Positions 9,753 through 24,498 of a stretch of 54,779 nucleotides of DNA are shown piece after piece. Within the stretch, counting starts at the first letter, position 1, and the number at the start of each line of letters is the position of its first letter. The DNA comes from Pontibacillus litoralis JSM 072002. Lineage in GTDB: Bacteria > Bacillota > Bacilli > Bacillales > BH030062. Under the pieces are notes generated by a model that did no database searches, was not told the DNA's origin, and saw only the letters and a list, made by a program, of their open reading frames with translations. The DNA lies in the NCBI RefSeq assembly GCF_000775615.1, contig NZ_AVPG01000023.1, positions 1 through 54,779 on the forward strand, read 5' to 3'. The position numbers and the translations under genes are program-made.

Positions 9753-11045
9753 TTATTTAATAAAGCCTTTATAATGACGCTTCACGAGCTGGCTTTCTAA
9801 TTGTTTCATAGTCTCTAAAGCTACACCTACTACAATGAGTAAACTTGTTCCACCAATTTGAACACTTTGCGGTAGACCTGCAAGCCCACCAAGTATAATT
9901 GGCAAAATAGAAATTACAGCAAGGAAGATCGAACCTACAAACGTCAATCGGTATAATACTCGAGTTAAATACGTTTCGGTATTCTTTCCTGGACGAATTC
10001 CCGGAATATATCCACCTTGTTTCTGCAAGTTCTCCGCCATTTGTTCAGGGTTTACTTGAACAAATGTGTAGAAATAAGTGAAAGCAATTATTAAAGCTAC
10101 ATAGATAATCATACCAGGCCAGTTTTGATAATCAAAAATGTACTGGATCCATCCGGCAATCTCACTGTCACCGAAGAAGCTCGCTACAGTTCTAGGAGCA
10201 ATAATAAATGAAATTGCAAAGATAACAGGAATAACCCCTGCAGCATTTACTTTAATAGGCAAGTGGGTAGAATGACCACCTACTGGAGAACGATTTACTA
10301 AACGCTTCGCATATTGAATCGGTATTTTACGTAATGCTTGTTGAATAAAGATTACCCCAACGATAATAGCTAATACAACAAGTGCGATACCAACTAGAAT
10401 TACGATGTTAATAAATAATTGCTCACCAGCACCTACAATATATTGTTCATACAATTGATTAATGCCACCTGGAATACCAGCTGCTATACCTGCAAAAATC
10501 AGTATAGAAATCCCGTTCCCTACACCATGTGCGGTAATTTGTTCACCTAACCACATTAAAAAAGCTGTTCCACTTGTTAATACCAACGCGATAATCAATA
10601 ACTTACCAACGCTTGGATCTGCAATCAATTGGCCTTGTGTTAAGGCGTTAAAGCCGATCGACATACCAATTGCTTGAATAAAAGCTAGAACAATTGTAGC
10701 ATAGCGAGTAAACTGAGCTAACTTACGACGGCCATCCTCACCTTGCTTCTTCCATTCTGCAAATTTCGGTACGACATCCATCTGCAACAACTGCATAATG
10801 ATGGAGGCCGTAATGTAAGGCATAATCCCCATCGCAAAAATAGAGAATTGCTGTAATGCTCCGCCACCAAATGTATTTAGGAAACCAAAGACATTATTTG
10901 CATTCATAAAGTCAATGGCTTCTTTATTAGAAAATGGGACTGGAATGAATGTTCCAAGACGAAACACAAAAAGCATTGCAAGAGTGAAGAAGATTTTACG
11001 TCGTATATCACTCACGCGCATAAAATTGGAGATTGTCTGAAACAT
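9753..11045 (-). CDS. secY: Protein translocase subunit SecY
   Basis: Channel subunit of the SecYEG translocon in the cytoplasmic membrane. 430 residues with about ten hydrophobic segments. Conserved features include the first helix after VSDIRRKIFFT, the plug region near FLNTFGGGALQQFSIFA, and cytoplasmic loops with NRSPVGG and YIPGIRPGKNTETY that contact SecA and the ribosome. Its ATG overlaps the rplO stop by one base. SecE is encoded about 26 kb away. Confidence 0.99.
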   Translation of the reverse strand: MFQTISNFMRVSDIRRKIFFTLAMLFVFRLGTFIPVPFSNKEAIDFMNANNVFGFLNTFGGGALQQFSIFAMGIMPYITASIIMQLLQMDVVPKFAEWKKQGEDGRRKLAQFTRYATIVLAFIQAIGMSIGFNALTQGQLIADPSVGKLLIIALVLTSGTAFLMWLGEQITAHGVGNGISILIFAGIAAGIPGGINQLYEQYIVGAGEQLFINIVILVGIALVVLAIIVGVIFIQQALRKIPIQYAKRLVNRSPVGGHSTHLPIKVNAAGVIPVIFAISFIIAPRTVASFFGDSEIAGWIQYIFDYQNWPGMIIYVALIIAFTYFYTFVQVNPEQMAENLQKQGGYIPGIRPGKNTETYLTRVLYRLTFVGSIFLAVISILPIILGGLAGLPQSVQIGGTSLLIVVGVALETMKQLESQLVKRHYKGFIK

Positions 11046-11485
11046 TAAATCACCTCAGTTTGACCGCCTGCCGCTTCTATAGCTTCTTTTGCGGATGCAG
11101 AGAATTTATGAGCTTTTACAGTAAATTTCTTTTCTACGGATCCTTTACCAAGAACTTTAATTCCTGATTTAAGCTTGCTTACCACGCCTGTTTCTAATAG
11201 AAGTTCAGGTGTGATTTCTGTACCTTCTTCAAAACGGTTTAATGTTTCAAGATTTACAACAGCAAATTCTTTGCGGTGAATGTTCGTGAATCCACGTTTC
11301 GGTAAGCGTTGGAATAAAGGCATTTGTCCACCTTCAAATCCTGGACGTACACCGCCACCTGAGCGAGCATTTTGTCCTTTATGACCACGTCCAGACGTTT
11401 TACCGTTACCAGTAGCCATTCCACGACCTACACGGTTACGTTTTCTACGAGTACCTTCTGCTGACTTCAATTCATGTAGTTTCAT
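11045..11485 (-). CDS. rplO: 50S ribosomal protein L15
   Basis: Large-subunit assembly protein. 146 residues with a glycine- and arginine-rich extended N-terminal half ([20 protein letters not shown], then [22 protein letters not shown]) and a globular C-terminal domain. Overlaps the secY start by one base. Confidence 0.99.
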   Translation of the reverse strand: MKLHELKSAEGTRRKRNRVGRGMATGNGKTSGRGHKGQNARSGGGVRPGFEGGQMPLFQRLPKRGFTNIHRKEFAVVNLETLNRFEEGTEITPELLLETGVVSKLKSGIKVLGKGSVEKKFTVKAHKFSASAKEAIEAAGGQTEVI

Positions 11486-11520
11486 TAGAGCACCTCCTCT
11501 TTTATGCTTTTACGTTAAAT

Positions 11521-11703
11521 TTAAGCCTCTTTAACCGATACTAAGTGAGATACTTTGTTCGCCATTCCGCGAATTGCCGGAGTATCTTCATGTACAACGG
11601 TTTGACGTATTTTATTTAGACCAAGAGCCTTCACTGTAGCGCGTTGATCTTGTGGTCTACCAATTACACTGCGAGTGAGGGTGATTTCTAATTTTTTAGA
11701 CAT
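11521..11703 (-). CDS. rpmD: 50S ribosomal protein L30
   Basis: 60-residue large-subunit protein with the family pattern [20 protein letters not shown] and [20 protein letters not shown]. Starts 13 bases after rpsE with a GGAGGG site. Confidence 0.98.
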   Translation of the reverse strand: MSKKLEITLTRSVIGRPQDQRATVKALGLNKIRQTVVHEDTPAIRGMANKVSHLVSVKEA

Positions 11704-11716
11704 GCTGTTTCCCTCC

Positions 11717-12603
<887 letters not shown>

Positions 12604-12635
12604 CTAGGTCACTCCTTTCTGTTCCCTATAGAACC

Positions 12636-13172
12636 TTATTTAGCAGTTTTACCTTCTTTACGACGTACGTGTTCACCTTCATAACGAATACCTTTTCCTT
12701 TGTAAGGCTCAGGTGGACGAATCGCACGAATGTTAGCAGCAACTGCACCAACTAGTTCTTTATCGATACCTTTAACTGTAATCTTCGTTTGAGATGGTAC
12801 TTCAATTTCAATACCTTCAGGCTTTTCTACCTCAACTGGGTGAGAGTATCCAGCATTCACGATTACTTTATCACCTTGTTTAACAGCACGATAACCAACA
12901 CCTTGAATTTCTAAGCTTTTTTCGTAGCCTTTAGAAACACCTTCAACCATGTTACCGATTAACGTACGTGTTGTACCGTGTAAAGAGCGATGTTCTTTGT
13001 TATCACTTGGGCGCTCAACAGTTAGAACATTCTCTTCTACTTTAATTTTCATATCAGGGTGGAATGTACGAGTTAATTCACCTTTAGGTCCTTTAACTGT
13101 TACTTCGTTTCCCTGCATTTTAAATTCAACATTTTCCGGGATGTGTAACTCTTTTAATCCTACGCGAGACAT
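12636..13172 (-). CDS. rplF: 50S ribosomal protein L6
   Basis: Large-subunit protein at the base of the stalk, near the factor-binding centre. 178 residues with two repeated L6 folds and the C-terminal [20 protein letters not shown] motif. Confidence 0.99.
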   Translation of the reverse strand: MSRVGLKELHIPENVEFKMQGNEVTVKGPKGELTRTFHPDMKIKVEENVLTVERPSDNKEHRSLHGTTRTLIGNMVEGVSKGYEKSLEIQGVGYRAVKQGDKVIVNAGYSHPVEVEKPEGIEIEVPSQTKITVKGIDKELVGAVAANIRAIRPPEPYKGKGIRYEGEHVRRKEGKTAK

Positions 13173-13204
13173 TCAATGCACCTCCTGACTTTTAAAAACT
13201 TGAA

Positions 13205-13603
13205 TTACCAAACGTAAGCTACAACTTCGCCACCAATAGCTTGTTGACGAGCTTCTTTATCTGTTAGTACACCTTTAGATGTAGATAATACAGCAATACC
13301 TAGACCGTTTAATACACGAGGAATTTCATCTGCTTTCGCGTATACACGTAAACCTGGCTTACTAATACGTTTAATACCAGAGATAACGCGCTCTTCGTTA
13401 GCACCGTATTTAAGGAAAATACGTAGAATTCCTTGTTTATTATCTTCTACAAATTCGTAATCACGTACGAAACCTTCGCGCTTAAGGATGTCTGCAATTT
13501 CTTTTTTAAGAGTTGAAGCAGGAACCTCAAGCTTCTCATGGCGTACCATGTTTGCATTACGAATGCGAGTTAACATATCTGCAATTGGATCTGTCATGAC
13601 CAT
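13205..13603 (-). CDS. rpsH: 30S ribosomal protein S8
   Basis: Primary 16S-rRNA-binding protein. 132 residues beginning [17 protein letters not shown], same as the B. subtilis form, and ending in GGEVVAYVW. In E. coli S8 represses the spc operon; no S8-site mimic was checked here. Confidence 0.99.
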   Translation of the reverse strand: MVMTDPIADMLTRIRNANMVRHEKLEVPASTLKKEIADILKREGFVRDYEFVEDNKQGILRIFLKYGANEERVISGIKRISKPGLRVYAKADEIPRVLNGLGIAVLSTSKGVLTDKEARQQAIGGEVVAYVW

Positions 13604-13632
13604 TTGTGTTTACCTCCTTCCCTATTAGGGGA

Positions 13633-13818
13633 TTACCAGCTTGCTTTTTTGACTCCAGGAATTTGACCTTTATATGCAAGTTCACGGAAACATATACGGC
13701 AAAGTTTAAAATCACGTAGTACTGAGTGCGGACGTCCGCAACGCTCACAACGAGTGTATTCACGCACTTTAAACTTTTGAGGTCTTTGTTGTTTCACGAT
13801 CATTGATTTTTTAGCCAC
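13633..13818 (-). CDS. rpsZ: 30S ribosomal protein S14, zinc type (S14Z)
   Basis: 61-residue zinc-binding form of S14, in the 30S head. Zinc ligands C24, C27, C40 and C43 (CERC and CRIC) are intact. In Firmicutes a zinc-free S14 paralogue often exists elsewhere and is used in zinc shortage; none is in this window. Confidence 0.99.
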   Translation of the reverse strand: MAKKSMIVKQQRPQKFKVREYTRCERCGRPHSVLRDFKLCRICFRELAYKGQIPGVKKASW

Positions 13819-13847
13819 TATTTTCCCTCCTTTTAAAGCTTAAGTGC

Positions 13848-14387
13848 TTATTTTTGGAAAGGCATACCGAATTGAGTTAGTAATTCACGTGCTTCTTCGT
13901 CATTATTAGCTGTTGTAACAATAACGATATCCATTCCACGTACTTTGCTCACCTTATCATAATCAATTTCTGGGAAAATCAATTGTTCTTTTACTCCAAG
14001 TGTGTAGTTCCCACGACCGTCAAAGGCCTTTTTGGAAATACCACGGAAGTCACGAACACGTGGTAAAGAAACATGAATTAGCTTTTGTAAAAACTCATAC
14101 ATGCGCTCTCCACGAAGGGTTACTTTCGCACCGATTGGCATCCCTTCACGTAAACGGAATCCCGCAATTGATTTCTTTGCTTTTGTGATAAGTGGTTTTT
14201 GACCAGAGAGTAAAGTTAACTCCTCAACTGCGTTATCTAATGCCTTTGCGTTTTGTACAGCATCACCAACACCCATATTGATGATGATTTTTTCTACTTT
14301 TGGTACTTCCATTACGGAATCGTATTCGAATTTATTTTTTAAAGATGGAACAATTTCCTCTTGATATTGTTTCTTAAGTTCGTTCAT
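13848..14387 (-). CDS. rplE: 50S ribosomal protein L5
   Basis: 5S-rRNA-binding protein contacting the P-site tRNA. Start taken as ATG 14387 (MNELKKQYQ, 179 residues), 7 bases after GGAGGG; a TTG one codon upstream is too close to the site. Family blocks [19 protein letters not shown] and [18 protein letters not shown] are present. Confidence 0.98.
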   Translation of the reverse strand: MNELKKQYQEEIVPSLKNKFEYDSVMEVPKVEKIIINMGVGDAVQNAKALDNAVEELTLLSGQKPLITKAKKSIAGFRLREGMPIGAKVTLRGERMYEFLQKLIHVSLPRVRDFRGISKKAFDGRGNYTLGVKEQLIFPEIDYDKVSKVRGMDIVIVTTANNDEEARELLTQFGMPFQK

Positions 14388-14413
14388 CAAGTAGCCCTCC
14401 TTTCATCGCTATT

Positions 14414-14725
14414 TTATTTATCTAACGCCTCACCAGATTTTTTAGCGATACGAACCTTTTTACCGTCTCTTACTTCGTGTCCAACACGAGTAGGCTCACC
14501 GGATTTAGGATCGATTGGCATTACGTTTGATACATGGATTGGTGCTTCCTGGCTAAGGATACCGCCTTGAGGGTTATCTTGTGATGGTTTCGCATGTTTT
14601 TTAACAACATTTACACCTTCAACAAGAACACGCTCTTTTTTCGGATAAGCTTCAAGGATCGTACCTTGCTTACCTTTATCTTTACCAGTGATCACCATTA
14701 CTTTGTCACCTTTTTTTACGTGCAT
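14414..14725 (-). CDS. rplX: 50S ribosomal protein L24
   Basis: Assembly-initiating large-subunit protein near the exit tunnel. 103 residues with an N-terminal KOW motif ([20 protein letters not shown]) and the [18 protein letters not shown] block. Confidence 0.99.
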   Translation of the reverse strand: MHVKKGDKVMVITGKDKGKQGTILEAYPKKERVLVEGVNVVKKHAKPSQDNPQGGILSQEAPIHVSNVMPIDPKSGEPTRVGHEVRDGKKVRIAKKSGEALDK

Positions 14726-14760
14726 GTAAATGGCACCTCCTTACAAGGCAATAATCTAGA

Positions 14761-15129
14761 CTATAGTACTTCTGGAGCTAGAGATACGATCTTCATGAAT
14801 TTACGATCACGTAATTCACGAGCAACTGGTCCGAAGATACGAGTACCGCGAGGACCTTTATCGTCTTTAATAATAACTGCTGCATTTTCGTCAAAACGGA
14901 TATAAGAACCATCTTTACGGCGAACACCAGACTTCGTACGAACGATAACAGCACGCACTACATCTTTCTTTTTGACAACGCCACCTGGTGTTGCTTGTTG
15001 TACTGAACAAACGACTACATCACCAATATTAGCTGTCTTACGGCCAGAACCACCTAGAACTTTAATCGTTTTTACTTCACGAGCACCAGAGTTATCTGCA
15101 ACTTTTAAAATGCTTTCTTGTTGAATCAT
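14761..15129 (-). CDS. rplN: 50S ribosomal protein L14
   Basis: Intersubunit-bridge protein, also the docking site of the silencing factor RsfS in other bacteria. Start set at ATG 15129 ([19 protein letters not shown], 122 residues), 9 bases after GGGAGGT. Eight in-frame codons upstream cover the ribosome binding site itself and are not part of the protein. Confidence 0.98.
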   Translation of the reverse strand: MIQQESILKVADNSGAREVKTIKVLGGSGRKTANIGDVVVCSVQQATPGGVVKKKDVVRAVIVRTKSGVRRKDGSYIRFDENAAVIIKDDKGPRGTRIFGPVARELRDRKFMKIVSLAPEVL

Positions 15130-15174
15130 ACACGTGTTACCTCCCTTCGGCAATCATTCCGAACGATATCTCTT

Positions 15175-15441
15175 TTAAATAATTACGGATTCTTCAACGA
15201 TTTCTACTAAACGGAAACGTTTTTGAGCTGAAAGTGGACGAGTTTCCATAATCTTTACTACGTCGCCAACTTTAGCTGCATTGTTCTCATCATGTGTTTT
15301 AAACTTCTTAGAGTATTTAACACGCTTGCCATAAAGCTGATGAAATTTATATGTTTCAACTAGTACTGTGATCGTCTTATCCATTTTATCAGATACTACA
15401 CGACCAACATATACTTTACGATTGTTGCGCTCTTCAGCCAT
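15175..15441 (-). CDS. rpsQ: 30S ribosomal protein S17
   Basis: Primary 16S-rRNA-binding protein with an OB fold. 88 residues, with the [15 protein letters not shown] and KFKTHDENN blocks. Follows rpmC with an AGGAGG-type site. Confidence 0.99.
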   Translation of the reverse strand: MAEERNNRKVYVGRVVSDKMDKTITVLVETYKFHQLYGKRVKYSKKFKTHDENNAAKVGDVVKIMETRPLSAQKRFRLVEIVEESVII

Positions 15442-15468
15442 CGAGGTGAACCTCCTCTCAGTTATCTA

Positions 15469-16090
<622 letters not shown>

Positions 16091-16108
16091 AATGCTTATC
16101 CCCCTTCC

Positions 16109-16747
16109 TTACTTCTTTTTTGATGGAAGGACTTCTCCACGATAGATCCACACTTTAACACCTAACTTACCATAAGTTGTGTCTGCTTCTGCAGTACCGT
16201 AATCGATGTCTGCACGAAGTGTGTGTAGTGGCACAGTACCTTCACTGTAGTATTCAGAACGAGCAATGTCTGCTCCGCCTAAACGACCAGAAACCATTGT
16301 TTTAATACCTTTAGCTCCTGAACGCATAGCACGTTGAATCGTTTGTTTCTGTGCACGACGGAAAGAAACACGATTCTCTAATTGTTTAGCAATACTTTCA
16401 GCAACTAGTGTTGCATCAAGATCTGGCTTTTTAATTTCAACAATGTTGATGTGAACGCGCTTGCCAGTAAGCTGGTTTAAAGATTTACGAAGTGCTTCGA
16501 CTTCAGAACCACCTTTACCAATAACCATACCTGGCTTAGCAGTGTGAATGGATACGTTAACGCGGTTCGCAGCACGTTCGATTTCAATCTTAGAAACTGA
16601 TGCGTCTACTAGACGATTTTCAAGATATTCACGAACTTTAATGTCTTCATGTAGCAAATCTGCATAGTCTTTACCTGCGTACCATTTAGATTCCCAGTCG
16701 CGAATAATTCCAACTCGCAAACCTATCGGATTAACTTTTTGACCCAC
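16109..16747 (-). CDS. rpsC: 30S ribosomal protein S3
   Basis: Protein at the mRNA entry channel. 212 residues, a few shorter at the C-terminus than B. subtilis S3. It has the KH-type motif [19 protein letters not shown] and the C-terminal [12 protein letters not shown] block. Confidence 0.99.
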   Translation of the reverse strand: MGQKVNPIGLRVGIIRDWESKWYAGKDYADLLHEDIKVREYLENRLVDASVSKIEIERAANRVNVSIHTAKPGMVIGKGGSEVEALRKSLNQLTGKRVHINIVEIKKPDLDATLVAESIAKQLENRVSFRRAQKQTIQRAMRSGAKGIKTMVSGRLGGADIARSEYYSEGTVPLHTLRADIDYGTAEADTTYGKLGVKVWIYRGEVLPSKKK

Positions 16748-16750
16748 TTC

Positions 16751-17092
16751 TTATCCCTCCTTCTTTTCTGATACAACTAGTGTGATATGACTTGTGCGCT
16801 TGTTAATTTGGCTAGCGCGGCCCATAGCACGTGGACGGAAGCGTTTCAATGTAGCACCTTCGTTTACATACGCTTCAGAAACCACTAAGTTATCAGGGTC
16901 CATTTCATAATTGTGCTCAGCATTTGCAATAGCAGAATTTAATACTTTTTCTACAATTGGAGAAGCTGCGCGTTGTGTGTGACGTAAAGTCGCAATTGCT
17001 TCGCCAACATTTTTTCCTCGAATTAAATCAATTACTAAACGAGCTTTACGAGGAGCAATACGAACTGATTTCGCAACGGCTTTGGCTTGCAT
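16751..17092 (-). CDS. rplV: 50S ribosomal protein L22
   Basis: Lines the peptide exit tunnel through its long beta-hairpin. 113 residues with [18 protein letters not shown] and the hairpin tip region [19 protein letters not shown]. No macrolide-resistance-type insertion or deletion is apparent in the hairpin. Confidence 0.99.
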   Translation of the reverse strand: MQAKAVAKSVRIAPRKARLVIDLIRGKNVGEAIATLRHTQRAASPIVEKVLNSAIANAEHNYEMDPDNLVVSEAYVNEGATLKRFRPRAMGRASQINKRTSHITLVVSEKKEG

Positions 17093-17110
17093 CTTGTGTG
17101 CCTCCTCTCA

Positions 17111-17389
17111 TTAGCGTTTTGTTTTCTTATCATCAGCACCATGGCCTCTATACGTACGAGTCGGTGCGAATTCACCAAGTTTATGGCCTACCATGTCTTC
17201 TGTTACATACACAGGTACGTGTTTGCGACCATCGTAAACAGCGATTGTGTGTCCAACAAAATTAGGGAAAATTGTAGAACGACGAGACCAAGTTTTAATC
17301 ACCTGTTTTTTGTTATCAGCATCAAGTGCTTCTACTTTTTTCATCAAGTGATCATCGACAAAAGGTCCTTTTTTAAGACTGCGTCCCAT
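17111..17389 (-). CDS. rpsS: 30S ribosomal protein S19
   Basis: Head protein that contacts L5 across the subunit interface. 92 residues with [19 protein letters not shown] and the [20 protein letters not shown] block. Confidence 0.99.
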   Translation of the reverse strand: MGRSLKKGPFVDDHLMKKVEALDADNKKQVIKTWSRRSTIFPNFVGHTIAVYDGRKHVPVYVTEDMVGHKLGEFAPTRTYRGHGADDKKTKR

Positions 17390-17443
17390 TTGTAAACCTC
17401 CCTCCGTAAATGACAGTCAGCTTTGTTGCTAACTGTCTATTAA

Positions 17444-18274
17444 TTATTTTTTACGACCACGAATGATATGTTTATCGGATCCTTTGTTACGTTTACGTGT
17501 TTTCTTACCAAGTGTAGGTTTACCCCATGGAGACATTGGAGATGGACGTCCGATTGGAGCGCGACCTTCACCACCACCGTGTGGGTGATCTACTGGGTTC
17601 ATAACAGAACCACGAACTGTCGGGCGGATACCTTTCCAACGAGAACGACCTGCTTTACCTACAGTAATAAGTTCATGCTCTAAGTTACCTACTTGACCTA
17701 CTGTAGCGCGGCAAGTGCTTAGAATTAGACGAACTTCACCAGAAGCTAAACGTACTAAAGTATATTTACCTTCACGACCAAGGATTTGAGCTGATGCTCC
17801 AGCAGAGCGAGCTATTTGTCCTCCGTTACCAGGTTTCAACTCAATGTTGTGTACTGTTGTACCAACTGGAATGTTAACTAGTGGTAGGGCATTACCTACT
17901 TTAATATCTGCATCTGCTCCTGAAACAACTTTCGTGTCAACTGTAAGACCTTTTGGAGCAAGAATATAACGCTTTTCACCATCAGCATAGTGAATTAATG
18001 CGATGTTAGCGGAACGGTTTGGATCGTATTCGATTGTGGCAACGCGTCCTGGTATACCATCTTTGTTACGTTTGAAATCGATTATACGATATTGACGCTT
18101 GTGACCTCCGCCTTGATGACGAACTGTTAGACGACCTTGGTTATTACGTCCACCTTTTTTGTGAAGTGGCGCTAACAAGGATTTTTCCGGTTGATCTGTT
18201 GTGATTTCTGCAAAATCAGAACCAGACATGAAACGGCGTCCATTAGATGTTGGTTTAAACTTTTTAATCGCCAT
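17444..18274 (-). CDS. rplB: 50S ribosomal protein L2
   Basis: Primary 23S-rRNA-binding protein needed for subunit joining and peptidyl transfer. 276 residues with the conserved [19 protein letters not shown] loop close to the catalytic centre. Confidence 0.99.
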   Translation of the reverse strand: MAIKKFKPTSNGRRFMSGSDFAEITTDQPEKSLLAPLHKKGGRNNQGRLTVRHQGGGHKRQYRIIDFKRNKDGIPGRVATIEYDPNRSANIALIHYADGEKRYILAPKGLTVDTKVVSGADADIKVGNALPLVNIPVGTTVHNIELKPGNGGQIARSAGASAQILGREGKYTLVRLASGEVRLILSTCRATVGQVGNLEHELITVGKAGRSRWKGIRPTVRGSVMNPVDHPHGGGEGRAPIGRPSPMSPWGKPTLGKKTRKRNKGSDKHIIRGRKK

Positions 18275-18308
18275 CTGTTTTTCCCTCCTTTATTATTAAT
18301 TTTTATTT

Positions 18309-18599
18309 TTAGGCACCTTCAAAGAAATCAAGTTCTTTGCTATCTTCAGATAACTGTACAATAGCTTTCTTCGTGTCTGGACGGTAACCTCCATAACGAC
18401 CCATACGTTTGAATTTACCTTTGTTGTTCATTGTGTTGACTTTATCAACTTTCACGTCAAAAATAGCTTCAACCGCATCTTTGATTTCTGTTTTATTAGA
18501 ATCAGTGTTCACTTCGAACGTGTACTTCTTCTCAGCCATTAACTCAGCAGATTGTTCTGTGATAACGGGGCGCTTAATAATATCACGTGGATCTTTCAT
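18309..18599 (-). CDS. rplW: 50S ribosomal protein L23
   Basis: Tunnel-exit protein that docks trigger factor and the signal recognition particle. 96 residues with [16 protein letters not shown], then [20 protein letters not shown]. Its start overlaps the rplD stop by one base. Confidence 0.99.
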   Translation of the reverse strand: MKDPRDIIKRPVITEQSAELMAEKKYTFEVNTDSNKTEIKDAVEAIFDVKVDKVNTMNNKGKFKRMGRYGGYRPDTKKAIVQLSEDSKELDFFEGA

Positions 18600-19219
18600 T
18601 ATGCAAGCACCTCCCCTGCTTTTTCAGCTGCATCTTTTGTTAAGATAAGCTTGTCATGCGTTAACAAGTCTAAAACATTAACTTGTTCTAATGTTACAGA
18701 TTTCACGCCTGGAATATTGTTTGAAGAACGAACAACATTATCGTCATGGTCTGCTGTAACGATTAAAGCTTTCTCTACACTAAGACCGTTCAATAGCATC
18801 ACGATGTCTTTTGTTTTTGGAGCTTCTAAAGTTAAGTTCTCAAGAACAAACAAATCGTTATCTACAGCTTTCTGAGAAAGTGCAGATTTAAGAGCTAAAC
18901 GACGAACTTTCTTAGGTAATTTGTAGCTGTAACTACGTGGTGTTGGTCCAAATACAGTACCACCACCAACCCATTGTGGGGAACGTGTAGAACCTTGACG
19001 CGCACGTCCAGTTCCTTTTTGACGCCATGGCTTGCGTCCTCCGCCACTCACTTCAGAACGGTTTTTTACAGCATGAGTGCCTTGACGTAGTGAAGCGCGT
19101 TGCATCAATACTGTCTCATTCATTACATGTACATTTGGTTCAATACCAAATACGGAATCACTTAGTTCGATATCTCCTACTTGAGATCCGCTTTGGTTAT
19201 AAAGTGTTACTTTAGGCAT
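18599..19219 (-). CDS. rplD: 50S ribosomal protein L4
   Basis: Tunnel-wall protein, and in E. coli the repressor of the S10 operon. 206 residues with the extended loop [20 protein letters not shown] reaching the tunnel. The loop looks wild type with respect to known macrolide-resistance positions. Confidence 0.99.
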   Translation of the reverse strand: MPKVTLYNQSGSQVGDIELSDSVFGIEPNVHVMNETVLMQRASLRQGTHAVKNRSEVSGGGRKPWRQKGTGRARQGSTRSPQWVGGGTVFGPTPRSYSYKLPKKVRRLALKSALSQKAVDNDLFVLENLTLEAPKTKDIVMLLNGLSVEKALIVTADHDDNVVRSSNNIPGVKSVTLEQVNVLDLLTHDKLILTKDAAEKAGEVLA

Positions 19220-19244
19220 GACTTATCCTCCTTTCGTATAGTTA

Positions 19245-19874
19245 TTATTCAGCCGCACTTGCGCCTGTAATTTGTACGTAAGATTTTTTTGGACCTGGAA
19301 CATTACCTTTAACAAGTAATAGGTTACGTTCTTCGTCCACTTTAACGATTTCTAGGTTTTGCAAAGTAACTGTTTTTCCACCCATGCGACCTGGTAGCTT
19401 TTTACCTTTAAATACGTGCATGGAGTTAATGTCACCCATTGTACCTGGACGACGGTGGTAACGAGAACCGTGACTCATAGGGCCTCTTGATTGGTTGTGA
19501 CGCTTAATAGCCCCCTGAAATCCTTTACCTTTTGATGTACCCGTTACGTTTACAACATCTCCAGCTGCAAATGTATTTACAGTAACCTCTTGACCAACTT
19601 CATAGTCTTCAAGGTTAACTTCACGGAATTCACGAACGAAGCGCTTAGGAGCTGTGTTCGCTTTTTCAGCGTGACCTTTCGCTGGTTTGTTAGCTAATTT
19701 TTCACGTTTTTCAGCAAAACCTAATTGAATCGCTTCATATCCGTCGTTCTCTTCTGTTTTCTTTTGTAGAACAACATTCGGTTCTGCTTGAATAACAGTT
19801 ACTGGGGTCAACTCGCCACTTTCATTGAAAAGCTGAGTCATACCAATTTTACGACCTAAGATTCCTTTCGCCAT
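19245..19874 (-). CDS. rplC: 50S ribosomal protein L3
   Basis: Early-assembling protein whose long loop nears the peptidyl transferase centre. 209 residues with [17 protein letters not shown] and the loop [18 protein letters not shown], including the glutamine-free central segment usual in Bacillus. Confidence 0.99.
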   Translation of the reverse strand: MAKGILGRKIGMTQLFNESGELTPVTVIQAEPNVVLQKKTEENDGYEAIQLGFAEKREKLANKPAKGHAEKANTAPKRFVREFREVNLEDYEVGQEVTVNTFAAGDVVNVTGTSKGKGFQGAIKRHNQSRGPMSHGSRYHRRPGTMGDINSMHVFKGKKLPGRMGGKTVTLQNLEIVKVDEERNLLLVKGNVPGPKKSYVQITGASAAE

Positions 19875-19903
19875 CCGTTACACCTCCTATTTAATAACTT
19901 TTA

Positions 19904-20344
<441 letters not shown>

Positions 20345-20346
20345 TC

Positions 20347-20375
20347 ATTATAAAGAAATATCGGCCTATATGCAA
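20347..20375 (-). promoter_or_regulatory. S10-operon promoter P2 (proximal)
   Basis: TTGCAT (20370-20375) and TATAAT (20347-20352), spacing 17. Predicted start near 20340, at the head of the structured leader. Confidence 0.8.
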
Positions 20376-20414
20376 GTGTAAATTCAAATTTTATGAATGA
20401 ATTTAACTTAAACT

Positions 20415-20443
20415 ATTATACATAGCTTTATTCAATTGTGCAA
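20415..20443 (-). promoter_or_regulatory. S10-operon promoter P1 (distal)
   Basis: TTGCAC (20438-20443) and TATAAT (20415-20420), spacing 17. Lies between the tuf terminator and P2; both promoters share the flanking sequence ACACTTGCA around the -35 box. Confidence 0.8.
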
Positions 20444-20483
20444 GTGTATATATTCTCGTTCATCTCGCATTTTACTAACTAAT

Positions 20484-20514
20484 ATAAAAAGCAGCGAACC
20501 AAGGTCCACTGCTT
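20484..20514 (-). terminator. Terminator after tuf
   Basis: AAGCAGTGGACC pairs with GGTTCGCTGCTT as RNA (two G-U pairs), followed by TTTTTAT. It separates the str-type genes from the S10 operon. The gene that lies at this spot in B. subtilis (ybaC) is absent here. Confidence 0.9.
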
Positions 20515-20524
20515 GTTTATATTA

Positions 20525-21715
<1,191 letters not shown>

Positions 21716-21773
21716 TGAAACGTCCTCCTTTAATTATGGAAACTTAATATAATTTAGATTTATTTATGTGTGA

Positions 21774-21805
21774 CATAGAATCGATATACACGTATCGATT
21801 CTATG
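21774..21805 (-). promoter_or_regulatory. 13-bp hairpin near the 5' end of the tuf mRNA
   Basis: CATAGAATCGATA pairs perfectly with TATCGATTCTATG around a six-base loop. No U-run follows in the minus direction, so it is not a standard terminator. The tuf promoter places the transcript start at about 21802, so the hairpin would sit at the extreme 5' end of the tuf mRNA and could stabilise it. Confidence 0.75.
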
Positions 21806-21808
21806 CTC

Positions 21809-21838
21809 ATACTACAATTTATACTTGAAGCTAGTCAA
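21809..21838 (-). promoter_or_regulatory. Promoter of tuf
   Basis: TTGACT (21833-21838) and TAGTAT (21809-21814), spacing 18, starting nine bases after the fusA stop. The -35 box plus following bases, TTGACTAGCTTCAAG, match the rpoB promoter in 14 of 15 positions. Confidence 0.65.
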
Positions 21839-21846
21839 AAAATCAA

Positions 21847-23925
21847 TTATTCACCAGCATTTTTCTTAATGATTTCTTCGGAAACGCTCTTAGGTACTTC
21901 TTCATAATGAGAGAAGTGCATAGAATACGTTCCGCGACCTTGTGTGTTAGAACGTAGGCTAGTTGCATAACCGAACATTTCAGAAAGTGGTACATATGCT
22001 TTTACAAGCTGTGCTGAACCACGAGTGTCCATTCCATCAACACGTCCACGGCGGGATGTTACATCACCCATGATATCGCCCATGTACTCTTCTGGAATTA
22101 CGATTTCTACTTTCATCATTGGTTCAAGAAGAACTGGCTTACATTTGTTTTTCGCAGCTTTAAGCGCCATTGATGCAGCTACTTTATATGCCATTTCACT
22201 TGAGTCAACATCGTGATATGATCCGTCAAACAGTGTTGCTTTAATGTCGATTAATGGATAACCGGCAACAACACCGTTTTCCATCGCCTCTTCTACACCT
22301 TGTTGTACAGATGCGATGTATTCACGAGGAATTACACCACCAACAACTTTGTTTTCGAATTCAAAGCCAGCGCCTTCTTCGTTTGGTGAGAACTTAATCC
22401 AAACGTGACCATATTGTCCACGACCACCAGACTGGCGTACGAATTTACCTTCAACATCAGCAGTTTCACGGAACGTTTCACGGTAAGCAACCTGAGGGTT
22501 ACCAATATTCGCTTCTACTTTGAACTCTACTTTCATACGATCAACGATAACGTCAAGGTGTAATTCACCCATACCAGAAATGATCGTTTGACCAGTTTCT
22601 ACGTTCGTTTCCGTTTTGAAAGTTGGATCTTCCTCAGCAAGTTTCGTTAGGGCAATTCCCATTTTGTCTTGATCTGCTTTAGATTTAGGCTCAATAGCAA
22701 CAGAAATTACTGGCTCAGGGAATTCCATAGATTCAAGAATAACAAGATTCTTTTCATCACATAACGTATCACCTGTAGCAGTATCCTTTAAACCAACACC
22801 TGCTGCGATATCACCAGCAAACACTTCAGAGATCTCTTCACGAGAGTTCGCGTGCATTTGTAGAATACGACCAATACGCTCACGCTTATCTTTCGTAGAG
22901 TTCTTCACGTATGAACCAGATGATAGAACACCTGAATATACGCGGAAGAATGTTAGTTTTCCAACGTAAGGATCCGTCATAACCTTAAAGGCAAGTGCAG
23001 AGAATGGTTCTTTATCGTCCGCTTTACGAACAACCTCTTCTTCTGTACGTGGAACGAAACCTTCAATTGGAGGAATATCAATTGGTGAAGGTAAATAATC
23101 GATTACCGCATCAATTAATAATGGTACACCTTTGTTCTTGAATGCAGAACCACAAAGTACTGGGTAAAATTCTACATTTAAAGTAGCTTTACGAATAGCT
23201 GTTACTAGCTCTTCATTCGTAATTTCTTCCCCTTCAAGGTACTTCATCATTAGTTCTTCATCTGTTTCGGCAACACCTTCGATAAGGTTACCGCGGTATT
23301 CTTCTGCTTGTGCTTTGTATTCTTCTGGAATCTCGCGCATTTCAGCTTTCTCACCAAGGTCGTCTACATAATAGACAGCTTGCATGCTGATTAAATCAAT
23401 AATTCCTTCGAATTGGTCTTCAGCACCAATTGGTAACTGTACAGGATGAGCATTAGCACCTAAGCGATCTCTTAGAGTACCAACCGCATACAAGAAGTCC
23501 GCACCCGTTTTGTCCATTTTGTTAACAAATACAATACGGGGAACACCATATGTTGTTGCTTGACGCCATACAGTTTCTGTTTGTGGTTCAACACCAGATT
23601 GAGCGTCTAATACAGCAACAGCACCATCTAGTACACGAAGAGAACGTTCAACCTCAACTGTGAAATCTACGTGTCCTGGTGTATCAATGATGTTAATTCT
23701 ATGACCTTTCCACTGAGCAGTTGTAGCAGCGGATGTAATAGTGATTCCACGCTCTTGCTCTTGGGTCATCCAGTCCATTTGGGCAGCACCTTCGTGTGTT
23801 TCTCCCAATTTATGAATACGTCCTGTGTAAAAAAGGATACGCTCGGTAGCAGTTGTCTTACCAGCATCAATGTGTGCCATGATACCAATATTACGCGTGT
23901 TTTCCAAGGAGAACTCTCTTGGCAT
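21847..23925 (-). CDS. fusA: Elongation factor G
   Basis: GTPase that drives ribosomal translocation. 692 residues with AHIDAGKTT (17-25), [19 protein letters not shown] and NKMDKTGAD in domain I, and the domain IV tip region with GGVIPREYI. It follows rpsG by 45 bases with a GAAGGAGAAAG site. Confidence 0.99.
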   Translation of the reverse strand: MPREFSLENTRNIGIMAHIDAGKTTATERILFYTGRIHKLGETHEGAAQMDWMTQEQERGITITSAATTAQWKGHRINIIDTPGHVDFTVEVERSLRVLDGAVAVLDAQSGVEPQTETVWRQATTYGVPRIVFVNKMDKTGADFLYAVGTLRDRLGANAHPVQLPIGAEDQFEGIIDLISMQAVYYVDDLGEKAEMREIPEEYKAQAEEYRGNLIEGVAETDEELMMKYLEGEEITNEELVTAIRKATLNVEFYPVLCGSAFKNKGVPLLIDAVIDYLPSPIDIPPIEGFVPRTEEEVVRKADDKEPFSALAFKVMTDPYVGKLTFFRVYSGVLSSGSYVKNSTKDKRERIGRILQMHANSREEISEVFAGDIAAGVGLKDTATGDTLCDEKNLVILESMEFPEPVISVAIEPKSKADQDKMGIALTKLAEEDPTFKTETNVETGQTIISGMGELHLDVIVDRMKVEFKVEANIGNPQVAYRETFRETADVEGKFVRQSGGRGQYGHVWIKFSPNEEGAGFEFENKVVGGVIPREYIASVQQGVEEAMENGVVAGYPLIDIKATLFDGSYHDVDSSEMAYKVAASMALKAAKNKCKPVLLEPMMKVEIVIPEEYMGDIMGDVTSRRGRVDGMDTRGSAQLVKAYVPLSEMFGYATSLRSNTQGRGTYSMHFSHYEEVPKSVSEEIIKKNAGE

Positions 23926-23970
23926 GAATCTTTCTCCTTCCTATTAGGTGGTATAGTTTTAGTTTGTCTA

Positions 23971-24468
<498 letters not shown>

Positions 24469-24498
24469 TTAAGTTTATTTTAGATGCATGTGTTTGCA

